NCBI GenBank assembly: GCA_036732755.1
Contig: DAINBU010000011.1
Coordinates: 3,912 to 67,911, forward strand
DNA length: 64,000 bases
Direction of reading: 5' to 3'
From: DASRRB01 sp036732755
Lineage (GTDB): Bacteria; Planctomycetota; B15-G4; SIAN01
Shown here: one piece after another, positions 25,150 through 33,561 of the stretch
Layout of the letters: each line of letters opens with the position of its first letter
Position numbering within the stretch: position 1 is the stretch's first letter
Made by a program: the position numbers and the translations under genes
The notes under the pieces: model-generated
Told to the model about the DNA's origin: nothing
Databases searched by the model: none
Seen by the model: the letters and a program-made list of their open reading frames with translations, nothing else

Positions 25150-25571
25150 TTGAGCGCCTCCCTGCACGCCCTCGAGCCGCACGCGCTCTCCGCGACCTTC
25201 CTCGTCACGCTGCTCGCGCAGCTCGGGCTGCCGATCCCCGCCGAGCTCCTGCTCCTCGCGACGGGCGCGCTCTCGGCCGACGGGTCGCCGGCGCGCGCGC
25301 TCTCTCCTACGCCTGGAACGCGCTCGGCGCGCTGCGGATGCGGCCGGAGGAGCTCCCCGACCGCCACGGCGAGATCCCGCGCGATCGTGAAGTGGTTCTC
25401 TACTGCAGCTGCCCCAACGAGGTGACGAGCGCTCAGGTGGCGCTCCGGCTCCAGCGGCACGGCATCGCGCGCGTCCGGCCGCTGCTCGGCGGTTTCACCG
25501 CCTGGCTCGAGCGCGGACTTCCCCTCGCGGCGGCGAGCGAGGGGATTCGCAGCGCCGTCCCGCTCAGGTAG
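25150..25571 (+). pseudogene. remnant of a DedA-rhodanese fusion gene with an internal deletion and frameshift
   Basis: The first part (TTG at 25150, about 50 codons to about 25300) reads as the start of a DedA/SNARE-associated membrane protein: F-L-V-T-L-L-A-Q-L-G-L-P-I-P-A-E-L-L-L-L. From about 25300 a different frame continues directly into the second half of a rhodanese domain, with G-A-L-R-M-R-P-E-E-L, the active-site Cys in Y-C-S-C-P-N-E, and the usual P-L-L-G-G-F-T-A-W-L end, stopping at TAG 25569-25571. DedA-rhodanese fusions are known. Here the DedA core and the first half of the rhodanese are missing, so the gene cannot make either domain. It still retains GC content and codon use like its neighbours, so the loss looks recent, unless it is an assembly collapse. 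Confidence 0.75.
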
Positions 25572-25614
25572 GTTGCCCGCCCGGCCCGCGCCCAACCCCG
25601 CTGGAGTCGAGACG

Positions 25615-27858
25615 ATGAACCGTTCCGCGCATCTTCCGGCTCTCCTCGTCGTCCTGGCCGCGACCTCGCCCGCGGCCCTCGCGAACGGCTGGCAGCCGCT
25701 CACGAATCAGCCGCCCGTCAACGCCAGCACGCTCTACCTCCTGATGGACGGGCGCGTGCTGATGAACGAGTACTTCAGCGAGCACTGGTGGGTGCTCACG
25801 CCCGACGCGAGCGGCAGCTACCTGAACGGGACCTGGTCGCAAGTCCAGGACGCTCACGACGACCGCCTCTACTACGCGTCGAGCGTGCTCGCCGACGGCC
25901 GCGTGCTGATCGCCGGCGGCGAATACAGCAACACGGGAGGCGGGAGCGCGGCGGAGATCTACAACCCGGTGACGGACACCTGGAAGGCGATCGGGCCGCC
26001 GACCGGCTGGGGCTACATCGGTGACGCGCCCTCGACCCTGCTCGCCGACAAGCGCTTCTTCATCGGGAACATCCAGGACAACCGCACGGCGCTCTGGGAT
26101 CCGGTGACGAAGGCGTGGTCGGCCGGCCCCGCGATCCTCGGCACGGCGAGCGCCGAGGAGACCTGGGTGCTGCTGCCCGACGACACCATCGTCACGCCCA
26201 AGTGCTTCGACCACCCCGATTCGGAGCTCTTCGACCCGGTGGCGAACGCGTGGGTCGACACCGGCAACCTCGCCGCCGACATCGTCGACGGCATCTTCGA
26301 GATCGGACCCGGCATGGCGCTCAACGACGGCCGCGCCTTCATCCTCGGCGCCACGGCCCACACCGCGCTCTACACGATGAACGGCACGCCCGGAGGCGTC
26401 GGCACCTGGGCGGCCGGACCCGACATGCCCGTCCTCGGCGGCAGGCAGATGGTCGCGTCCGACGCGCCCGCCGCGATGCTGCCGAACGGAAACATGCTCT
26501 GCGCGCTGGCCGACTACTGGACGCCGCCGGTCCACTTCTACGCGTTCGACGGGACGAGCTTCACTCGCAGGCCGGATCCCGGCAACAACGGCGGGACGCC
26601 GTACGACGGCCGCATGCTCCTGCTGCCGACCGGCGAAATCCTCTACGCGAACGTCACGATCTACCTCTACTCGGGCAACGGCAGTCCCGACCCGTCGTGG
26701 AAGCCGACCATCACCGCGGTCGCCACCGACCTCCTGCCCGCCACCGATTACCTCCTCGAAGGCACGCAGCTGAACGGCCTCACCACCTCCAGCAGCTACG
26801 GCGACGAGTGCAACGTCTCGACCAACTATCCGCTGGTCCGCCTCACGTTCACGAACAGCGGCCACGTCGCCTACATGCGCGCCCACGATCCGAGCACGAT
26901 GGGCATCGCGACCGGCGCGACGATCGTCTCGACCCATTTCGAGGTGCCGGCGACCGTCGAGAAGGGGCCGGCGAAGCTCGAGGTCGTCGCGAACGGCATC
27001 GTCTCCGACCCGGTCGACGTCGTCGTCCGCGACCCGATCACGATCGACTTCGACGCGCTGGCGACCCCAGTCGTGGTGACCACGCAGTTCGCCGAGGCGA
27101 CCTTCTCGGCGCCGGCCGGCTCGGACAACGTGACGGTCGCCCTCGCCGCCGGCAGCTCGCAGCCCAACGTGATCGAGACGGAACCGGTCGGCGGCCCGCC
27201 CGACGGGACGCGCGACACGTACGTCGACTTCCCCTGCCCGGTCGGCTCGCTCTCCTTCAGCGCGGTCGCGGTCGACAACGTCGGCCCGGTCGCGAACGTG
27301 AACGTCTACGAGTCGGGCGTCCTCACCGCGACGCTCGCGGTCGAGGGGGCCGGCACGCCGACGGTGCCGGTGCGCGTCGACCTCACCTCCTACAACAACG
27401 TGACGCGCGTCGAGATGGTCGGCATCACCGACGCGAGCGGGCTCGGCTGGGACGACTTCGTCTTCTGCCTCGGCTCGTCGGCAGCGTGGGCGAACTACGG
27501 GAGCGGCTTCGCGGGCACGTTCGGCGTGCCGTCGCTCGTCGCGCAGAATCGTCCGATCCTGGGCGGCCCGCTCGTCCTGGACGTCGGCAACTCGCTCGGT
27601 GCGCCGACGACGGCGCTGCTCGTCCTCGGCCTGGCGCAGGCGTCGATCCCGACCAACAAGGGCGGGACGATCCTCGTCGCGCCGGCCCTCTGGATCCCGC
27701 TCGCGCTGCCGGCGGGCGGCCTCTCGGTCGCGGGTTCGGTGCCGAACGACCCGCAGCTCTGCGGCCTCGCCGCCGACTTCCAGGCGCTCGAGCTCGACGC
27801 CGGCGCCGCCTTCGGGATCTCGTTCACCGCCGGACTCGAACTGCACCTCGGATACTGA
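25615..27858 (+). CDS. secreted kelch beta-propeller protein with a planctomycete-type C-terminal domain
   Basis: 747 residues. ATG at 25615 has GGAG 8 nt upstream and a TAGGTT box about 40 nt before it. A signal peptide ending in A-L-A-N is followed by six or so kelch motifs, each with the pattern D-G-R-V-L-x-x-G-G and a W/Y-x-x-T-x-x-W end (DGRVLIAGGEYSNTGGGSA, IYNPVTDTWKAIG, LFDPVANAWVDTG), as in galactose/glyoxal oxidases. I do not see the Tyr-Cys copper site with confidence, so oxidase activity is unproven. Residues about 470-620 form one or two beta-sandwich modules. The last 125 residues (YGSGFAG...GGPLVLDVGN...LHLGY) are a separate domain. It lies between the two pilin modules and is followed by a 14-bp hairpin. 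Confidence 0.8.
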   Translation: MNRSAHLPALLVVLAATSPAALANGWQPLTNQPPVNASTLYLLMDGRVLMNEYFSEHWWVLTPDASGSYLNGTWSQVQDAHDDRLYYASSVLADGRVLIAGGEYSNTGGGSAAEIYNPVTDTWKAIGPPTGWGYIGDAPSTLLADKRFFIGNIQDNRTALWDPVTKAWSAGPAILGTASAEETWVLLPDDTIVTPKCFDHPDSELFDPVANAWVDTGNLAADIVDGIFEIGPGMALNDGRAFILGATAHTALYTMNGTPGGVGTWAAGPDMPVLGGRQMVASDAPAAMLPNGNMLCALADYWTPPVHFYAFDGTSFTRRPDPGNNGGTPYDGRMLLLPTGEILYANVTIYLYSGNGSPDPSWKPTITAVATDLLPATDYLLEGTQLNGLTTSSSYGDECNVSTNYPLVRLTFTNSGHVAYMRAHDPSTMGIATGATIVSTHFEVPATVEKGPAKLEVVANGIVSDPVDVVVRDPITIDFDALATPVVVTTQFAEATFSAPAGSDNVTVALAAGSSQPNVIETEPVGGPPDGTRDTYVDFPCPVGSLSFSAVAVDNVGPVANVNVYESGVLTATLAVEGAGTPTVPVRVDLTSYNNVTRVEMVGITDASGLGWDDFVFCLGSSAAWANYGSGFAGTFGVPSLVAQNRPILGGPLVLDVGNSLGAPTTALLVLGLAQASIPTNKGGTILVAPALWIPLALPAGGLSVAGSVPNDPQLCGLAADFQALELDAGAAFGISFTAGLELHLGY

Positions 27859-27890
27859 CGAAACTTCCCGTCGGACGTCGGCCTCGATCC

Positions 27891-27927
27891 GCCGCCGGAG
27901 CGCGCCTCGCCGCCGCGCTCCGGCGGC
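27891..27927 (+). terminator. 14-bp perfect hairpin after the kelch gene
   Basis: GCCGCCGGAGCGCG (27891-27904) pairs with CGCGCTCCGGCGGC (27914-27927) around a 9-nt loop, 32 nt after the stop. It is the strongest stem I found in the window and separates the kelch gene from pilin module 2. Beyond it, 27928-28098 holds no gene I can support. Confidence 0.65.
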
Positions 27928-28098
27928 TCCATTTCCGGCGCCGCGCGCAAGGAAAGTGGAGACGTTTTCCGTCCGGCCTGCGGCCGGCTCAGTCGCTCAT
28001 CGGCGCTTCCGAAGCTCCGGATGCCCCCCGACGGCCCGCGCGAGCCCACGGATCGGCTCGGACCGCGGCCCCCGGCCCGGGGAAACACGGAAAGCGCT

Positions 28099-28521
28099 GT
28101 GACCCCCACCTCGGATGCACACCTTCGGACTGCCGGGCGACGGCGCGCGCGCGCCGGGCTCACCTTCGTCGAGATCATGATCGCCACGACCATCCTCGCC
28201 GTCGGCGCCCTGGTCGCGTTCCCGACCATGCTCTCCTTCGCCGACCTCTCCGACACGGCGCGCGAGGAGAACGTCGCGACGCACGACCTGATGACCGCCG
28301 TGGAGGACGTGATGAGCACGCCCTTCACGCAGATCACGTCGACCTACAAGGCGGGCGAGCCGATCCCCCGCTTCACCGCCCTCCACCTCAAGGAGGAGTC
28401 GATCGTCGTCACCTACGACGATCCGGCCGCCGACCCGCTGGTCATCACGATCACGGCGACGTGGAGGGATCGCAAGGGCCACCCGATGCAGGAGACGTTC
28501 CGATGCGCTCGCACGCGCTGA
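28099..28521 (+). CDS. PilV/GspI-like prepilin, module 2
   Basis: 140 residues from GTG at 28099; the frame is open further upstream to ATG 28021 with low-complexity sequence. The leader is basic (RTAGRRRARAG20) and is followed by L-T-F-V-E with Glu at +5 and a hydrophobic helix of about 20 residues, a canonical class III prepilin signal. The head is short and beta-rich. It overlaps the next pilin gene by 19 nt. Order and size match PilV/GspI of a second tip complex. Compared with module 1, the +5 residue is the normal Glu and there is no Gly/Ser repeat. Confidence 0.8.
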   Translation: MTPTSDAHLRTAGRRRARAGLTFVEIMIATTILAVGALVAFPTMLSFADLSDTAREENVATHDLMTAVEDVMSTPFTQITSTYKAGEPIPRFTALHLKEESIVVTYDDPAADPLVITITATWRDRKGHPMQETFRCARTR

Positions 28522-29261
28522 ACGCCCGCTGCCGCGGCCGCGCCACGCGCGGGCACACTTTCGTCGAGATGATGATCGTGCTCTGCACGATGACCATCGT
28601 GCTCGGCGGCGTGATGCAGATCATGAAGGGCGCGCGCGATTCCTGGCAGCTCACCGGCTCGAAGTCGCGGCTGCAGGAGTCGGGCCGGCGCATGCTCGAG
28701 AAGATCGCCGCCGATCTGCGCAAGAGCGGGCTCACCAACGTCGCCGGCCAGAACTACCCGGCGATCTGGGAGCGGCAGCTCGGTCCCGAGAACACGCCGC
28801 GCGGCCCGCTCGTCGCGACCATGAACTACTCCGACGAATCGCTCGTGAACGAGGTCTTCGCCTGGAACGGCGTCGGCGACCACATCACGCGCAACGCCAA
28901 CCGCGTGGCCGACGAGATCGTCTTCCAGCTCCCGCAGGACCTCGACGGCAACGGCACGCCGCTCGACGCCAACGGCGACCTCGAGTGGGGCGCGCAGCTC
29001 TTCTCCTACCGCGTCGTGCAGGACGCGGAGGGCCGCCCCTGGCTCTACCGCAACACCGACGTCGGCGGCGTGCTCACCGAGCAGCGGCCGATCGGCTCGT
29101 CGGTCCGGTCGATCACCTTCGACGTCGTGTTCAACGACCGCTCGCTGCGGTTCGGGAACGTCGACATCGTGATCTATCTCGAGGAGACGAACGCCAACGG
29201 CCAGCGCGTGACCGCGGAGGTCGAAGGCTCGGTCAACCTGCGCAACACGAAGGAACTGTGA
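28503..29261 (+). CDS. PilW/GspJ-like prepilin, module 2
   Basis: 252 residues. The leader ends in R-G17, followed by H-T-F-V-E with Glu at +5 and a hydrophobic helix. The head has a D-L-D-G-N-G-T-P-L-D-A-N-G-D-L-E acidic loop of the calcium-binding kind and several beta strands. ATG at 28503 lies inside the previous gene, so the two are coupled. The PilX-like gene follows after 14 nt. Function is expected in the tip complex of a type IV pilus or a type II secretion-like pseudopilus. Confidence 0.85.
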   Translation: MRSHALNARCRGRATRGHTFVEMMIVLCTMTIVLGGVMQIMKGARDSWQLTGSKSRLQESGRRMLEKIAADLRKSGLTNVAGQNYPAIWERQLGPENTPRGPLVATMNYSDESLVNEVFAWNGVGDHITRNANRVADEIVFQLPQDLDGNGTPLDANGDLEWGAQLFSYRVVQDAEGRPWLYRNTDVGGVLTEQRPIGSSVRSITFDVVFNDRSLRFGNVDIVIYLEETNANGQRVTAEVEGSVNLRNTKEL

Positions 29262-29275
29262 GCGGAGCCGTACCC

Positions 29276-31021
29276 ATGATGCACCCCCGGAACTCCCGAC
29301 CCCCGAGGATCGCCGCGCGCAGGAACCAGCGCGGCACCGTGCTGCTGGTCGCGCTCACGGCCGTCGTGATCATCGCGGCGTTCGCCGCGGCCCTGCTCAC
29401 CAGCTCCCAGGCGGAGCTGAGGCAGGCGAAGACGACGCGCGCCGTCTCCGACGTGCGCACGCTCGCCGAGGGCGCGACGGTCGCGGCAGAGCACGCCGTG
29501 CTGGTCGCGGTCGCGAACACGATCGCGCCGCCGGCCTCCGGCACGCTCCACCACGGCCCGCACGACGTCCCGTGGACGACGCAGCACATCGGCACCGACA
29601 CGGTCGAGACCGACGCCGTCGGGATCCAGACGATCCACCAGCACTGGCTGGTGCAGGCGACGGCCGACGCGACGCCCTTCAAGCACACGGTGAACCGCGT
29701 GCTCGACATCGGCCTCACGCCGATCTTCCAGTACGCGATCTTCTACAACGAGGACCTCGAGCTGCTGCCGGGCCCGTCGATGACGATCTCCGGCCGCGTG
29801 CACACCAACAAGGACCTCTTCGTCGGCGTCGGCGCCGGCAACACGCTCACGATCAAGTCGGACTACTTCCGCTCGGTCGGCGACATGTTCCGCATGCGCA
29901 AGGACGACGGCTCGCTCACGTCGGGCAGCGTCAAGATCCAGAAGAGCGGCACGACGTCGCTCTACGACATGTGGAGCGAGAGTCAGTTCAAGTCGAAGGG
30001 CGTGCCGAGCACGAGCGGCTTCGACAGCCAGTTCAAGGGCTTCGACGCGAACGGCGACGGCGACCTCTCCGACCTCGGCGACTGGCCCGACTTCGCGGTC
30101 GGCGCGCTGTCGACCTGGGGCGGCACGGTGCAGTCGGCCGACCACGGCGTGAAGACGGTCGAGCCGCCGTCGATCGGCTCGATCAAGCGCTTCCAGAACG
30201 TCGGCGCCGGCAACGGCGACTACGCCTGGAACGCCACGCTCAAGGACTACGCCTACGTCGGCATGGGCAGCGGCGACTCGACCAAGGGGCGCTACCACGC
30301 CGCCGCCGACCTCGTGATCCGCGACCTCACCGCCTACGACGCCAAGGGCAACGTGGTCTCGATGCCGACGGGCGCGATCGCGCCGCGGAGCTTCTACGAC
30401 GCGCGCGAGGGCAAGACCGTCACCGTCACGCAGATCGACATCAAGATCCTGCGCGAGAACGGCCTGCTGCCGGTGAACGGCGCGATCTACGCGTCGCGCT
30501 CCGACACGACCGTCTCGCAGCCCAACGGCATCCGTTTGGTGAACGGCTACGAGCTCGGCCAGCCGCTCACCGTCATCTCCGAGGACCCGGTCTACGTCCG
30601 CGGCGACTACAACACGACGAACAAGAAGCCGGCCGCCGTCATCGCCGACGCGGTGAACCTGCTCTCGAACTCCTGGGACGACAAGAAGACCAAGGGCACG
30701 CTGCCGACCGCCAAGGCGACCACCTTCGACTTCGCGATGATCACCGGCGGCGACGAGACCGGCGGCGCGGGCTACTCGAACGGCTTCGAGAACCTGCCGC
30801 GCTTCCACGAGAAGTGGGACGGGATCGCCTGCGCGATCCTCGGCTCGTTCGTGAAGATCTACGCCTCCGAGTTCGCCAAGGGCAAGTGGGTCTACGGAAG
30901 CGACCGCTACACGGCGCCCGTGCGCCTGTGGGACTACGACACCGCCTTCAACAAGATCGAGAACCTCCCGCCCTTCACGCCGAACGTCGCGCAAGTGCGC
31001 AACTCCGGCTGGTGGGATTGA
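29276..31021 (+). CDS. PilX/GspK-like large pilus-tip protein, module 2
   Basis: 581 residues from ATG at 29276 (a second ATG directly follows), with GGAG about 10 nt upstream. A basic leader ending in Q-R-G is followed by T-V-L-L-V and a long hydrophobic helix with no Glu at +5, as in PilX/GspK. The exposed part contains motifs of planctomycete PilX-like proteins: FQYAIFYNEDLELLPGPSM, ISGRVHTNKDLFVG, DPVYVRGDYNTTNKKPAA, plus a calcium-type loop F-D-A-N-G-D-G-D-L-S-D. The gene ends 47 nt before a hairpin at 31068-31092. It is the last gene of module 2 and likely encodes the tip or adhesin subunit. Confidence 0.8.
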   Translation: MMHPRNSRPPRIAARRNQRGTVLLVALTAVVIIAAFAAALLTSSQAELRQAKTTRAVSDVRTLAEGATVAAEHAVLVAVANTIAPPASGTLHHGPHDVPWTTQHIGTDTVETDAVGIQTIHQHWLVQATADATPFKHTVNRVLDIGLTPIFQYAIFYNEDLELLPGPSMTISGRVHTNKDLFVGVGAGNTLTIKSDYFRSVGDMFRMRKDDGSLTSGSVKIQKSGTTSLYDMWSESQFKSKGVPSTSGFDSQFKGFDANGDGDLSDLGDWPDFAVGALSTWGGTVQSADHGVKTVEPPSIGSIKRFQNVGAGNGDYAWNATLKDYAYVGMGSGDSTKGRYHAAADLVIRDLTAYDAKGNVVSMPTGAIAPRSFYDAREGKTVTVTQIDIKILRENGLLPVNGAIYASRSDTTVSQPNGIRLVNGYELGQPLTVISEDPVYVRGDYNTTNKKPAAVIADAVNLLSNSWDDKKTKGTLPTAKATTFDFAMITGGDETGGAGYSNGFENLPRFHEKWDGIACAILGSFVKIYASEFAKGKWVYGSDRYTAPVRLWDYDTAFNKIENLPPFTPNVAQVRNSGWWD

Positions 31022-31067
31022 GCGCCCGCGACCGGCAATCCGGACCGAAATCCTCCTGAGACGCGCT

Positions 31068-31092
31068 GCCGTCGGCCCCGCGGGCCGGCGGC
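31068..31092 (+). terminator. hairpin after pilin module 2
   Basis: GCCGTCGGCCC (31068-31078) pairs with GGGCCGGCGGC (31082-31092), an 11-bp stem with one G-T pair and a CGC loop. No U tract follows. Confidence 0.5.
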
Positions 31093-31181
31093 GGTCGCGT
31101 TCCCGGGCCGCGCCACGCGGTAGATTCGCCGCCGCTCCGTGCCGCGCAGCCGCGCGGTGCGGGCCTGAGCGAGGGCGAGCG

Positions 31182-31892
31182 ATGGGACGGCAGTGGCTCC
31201 AGAAGAAGCGCGAGATCAACGGCGCCAAGCGCGGGAAGATGGCGACCAAGATCGTGCGCGAGATCACGGTGGCCGCCAAGGCGGGCGCCCCCGACCCCGC
31301 CATGAACCCGCGCCTCGCGCTGGCGGTCGAGGCGGCGCACAAGCAGTCGATCTCGAACGAGACGATCACGCGCGCGATCAAGCGCGGCGCCGGGCTCACC
31401 GGCGAGAAGATCGACCTCGAGCTCGTCACGTACGAGGGCTTCACGCCCCACCAGGTGCCAGTGATCGTCGAGTGCATGACTGACAACCGCAACCGCACGG
31501 CGCCCGAGATCCGCGTCCTGTTCCGGGAGGGCCAGCTCGGCGCGAAGGTCGGCTTCCTCTTCGACCACGTCGGCATCGTCGAGGCGACGCGCGCGCCGGC
31601 CGGCCTCGATCTCGAGTCGGCGGCGATCGAGGCAGGCGCGCAGGACGTCGAGCCGCTCGAGGAGGTTGCGCCGGGCCATTCGGGCGGCCGCTTCATCACC
31701 GACCGCACCGACCTCGACGTCGTGATGAAGGCGCTGCTGACCGCCGGCTGGAAGGTGAGCGTCTCCGAGCTCGGCTACGTCGCCAAGCAGGACGTCGACC
31801 TCCCGCCCGAGCAGCGCGTCGAGGTCGAGTCCTTCCTCGAGGCGCTCGACGACCACGACGACGTCCACCGCATCTACACGGCGCTGAGCTGA
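31182..31892 (+). CDS. yebC: YebC/PmpR-family transcription and translation regulator
   Basis: 236 residues, the family length. The N-terminus has W-L-Q-K-K-R-E-I-N-G-A-K-R-G-K, the central part N-R-T-A-P-E-I-R-V-L-F and the C-terminus a ferredoxin-like domain, all as in YebC. ATG at 31182 has GAGGG about 8 nt upstream, and TAGATT at 31121 may be the -10 box. YebC/PmpR proteins bind DNA as regulators in some bacteria, and recent work assigns YebC-type proteins to ribosomes, where they relieve stalling at polyproline motifs. Which applies here is not visible from sequence. It is single-copy in this window and not part of either neighbouring cluster. Confidence 0.93.
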   Translation: MGRQWLQKKREINGAKRGKMATKIVREITVAAKAGAPDPAMNPRLALAVEAAHKQSISNETITRAIKRGAGLTGEKIDLELVTYEGFTPHQVPVIVECMTDNRNRTAPEIRVLFREGQLGAKVGFLFDHVGIVEATRAPAGLDLESAAIEAGAQDVEPLEEVAPGHSGGRFITDRTDLDVVMKALLTAGWKVSVSELGYVAKQDVDLPPEQRVEVESFLEALDDHDDVHRIYTALS

Positions 31893-31946
31893 CGCCCGCC
31901 CGCGCTTCCCATCCCCGGGGGCGCCGACCCGAGCCTTCCTCATATA

Positions 31947-31975
31947 GGGCGTCCGGCCCCCGGGGGCGGACGCCC
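31947..31975 (+). terminator. hairpin downstream of yebC
   Basis: GGGCGTCCG (31947-31955) and CGGACGCCC (31967-31975) form a 9-bp perfect stem; the loop is itself a C-run/G-run inverted repeat. It is a terminator candidate for yebC, 55 nt after its stop. Confidence 0.5.
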
Positions 31976-32049
31976 GGCCGCTCAAGCCGCCGCGGGGAGG
32001 CGCCGAAGAGTGGGAAGTCCCTTCCCATCGACCTCGCCCCGGGGCCCGC

Positions 32050-33561
32050 ATGTCGTCCCGCTCGCTGCAACCGCTGCCGGTCGGCTTCCACGGCGATCGC
32101 CACCTCCTGCGCCTGATCGACCTGCTTGCCGCGCGGGCGCACACGTTCCTCGAGACCGGGTCGAACGTCGGCTCGACGCTCGGCTACGTCGCGCGCCGCT
32201 TCCCCGCTCTCGACTGCATCTCGTGCGAGCCCGACCCCGCGGCGCACGCCGTCGCGGCGGAGCACGCGTGCGTGCGGCCGGGCGTCGCGCTCCATCGCGA
32301 GACGTCGCAGGAGCTGCTGCGCCGCCTTGCCCGCGACCACGTGCCGTCGCTCGCGAAGCCGCTGCTCGCGTGGCTCGACGCGCACGACCACGGATTCGAG
32401 TGGCCGCTGCGCGACGAGGTCGCCTTCCTCACGGGCCGGTGTGCGCGCGGCTTCCTGTTGATCGACGACTTCCGCGTGCCGCACGATCCGCGCTTCGGGT
32501 GGGACAGCTACGACGGCCGCCACTGCAGCTTCGAGTACGTCCGCGACTCGATCGCGCCCGACGTCCACTGGCGCCTCTACTACCCGGCCTATTCCGAGCA
32601 CACCTCGCCCCACCATCCGCTGCGCGGCTGGGGGCTCCTGCAGTTCGACCGGAACTCCGCGCAGCTCGAGCCCCTGGAAGACGAGCTCTCCGAGGTGTGC
32701 CGCTTCGCGTGCGAGGGCGGGCCGGCGCCGACGCCCGTCCCGTCGTCCGAGCTCCTGCAGGCCGCGCTCGCGACCTTCGCACGGGTCCTCGAAGTCGAGC
32801 CGCGCAACGCCGTCGCCCGGCAGAGCTGGAAGGCGCTTTTTCAGGCACTGCACCCCGCGCCGGCCGGCGACGCGCGGCCGCTCCCGATCGCCCCCGGCGC
32901 CTGGGGCCGCATGGCGCGGCGCGATCCCTACGACGACCTGCGCGACCTCGTCTCGATCGAGCGACCGACGATCGTCGACGGCGGCGCCAACCGCGGCGAC
33001 ACGGTCGCGCGGCTGCGCGCGCTCTTCCCCGACGCGCCGATCCACGCCTTCGAGCCGATCGAGGAGCTCGCGCGGGCGATCCGGACGCGCTTCGCGGACG
33101 ACCGCGCGCTGGTGGTCCACGCCGCCGCGCTCGCCGCGGAGAGCGGCGCGGCGACCTTCCACCGCCTCCAGGCCGACGTCACCTCGTCGCTCCTGACGCC
33201 GAGCGCGCTCAAGCGCCGCTACCACGGCGAGCGCGTCGACGTCGCCGCGTCCGACGAGGTCCTGACGCTCGCCCTGGCCGACGTCCTCGACCGGCCGATC
33301 GACGTCTTGAAGCTCGACCTCCAGGGCGCCGAGCTCGCGGCGCTGCGCGGCCTGCGCGAGCGGATCGCCGACGTGCGCGTGGTCCTGACCGAGGTCGAAT
33401 TCGCGCCGCTCTACGACGGGCAGCCGCTCTTCGGCGACCTCGACGTCCATCTGCGCGGCGCGGGCTTTCGCCTGTTCCACCTCTACGACGTCTGGAGCCA
33501 CCCCGACGGCCAGATCACGTCGGGCGACGCGCTCTACGTGAACGGGCGGTTCTTCTCGTGA
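32050..33561 (+). CDS. tandem SAM methyltransferase-like protein with C-terminal FkbM domain
   Basis: 503 residues in two parts. The N-terminal part (about 1-220) looks like a class I methyltransferase fold (E-T-G-S-N-V-G-S-T-L as motif I, C-E-P-D-P as motif II) without a clear catalytic site. The C-terminal part (about 295-503) is a standard FkbM methyltransferase: I-V-D-G-G-A-N-R-G-D-T as motif I, H-A-F-E-P-I as motif II, and D-V-L-K-L-D-L-Q-G-A-E-L. FkbM enzymes usually O-methylate sugars. The next gene, a GT10 enzyme, overlaps by 4 nt. I infer a role in modifying a surface glycan. Confidence 0.85.
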   Translation: MSSRSLQPLPVGFHGDRHLLRLIDLLAARAHTFLETGSNVGSTLGYVARRFPALDCISCEPDPAAHAVAAEHACVRPGVALHRETSQELLRRLARDHVPSLAKPLLAWLDAHDHGFEWPLRDEVAFLTGRCARGFLLIDDFRVPHDPRFGWDSYDGRHCSFEYVRDSIAPDVHWRLYYPAYSEHTSPHHPLRGWGLLQFDRNSAQLEPLEDELSEVCRFACEGGPAPTPVPSSELLQAALATFARVLEVEPRNAVARQSWKALFQALHPAPAGDARPLPIAPGAWGRMARRDPYDDLRDLVSIERPTIVDGGANRGDTVARLRALFPDAPIHAFEPIEELARAIRTRFADDRALVVHAAALAAESGAATFHRLQADVTSSLLTPSALKRRYHGERVDVAASDEVLTLALADVLDRPIDVLKLDLQGAELAALRGLRERIADVRVVLTEVEFAPLYDGQPLFGDLDVHLRGAGFRLFHLYDVWSHPDGQITSGDALYVNGRFFS

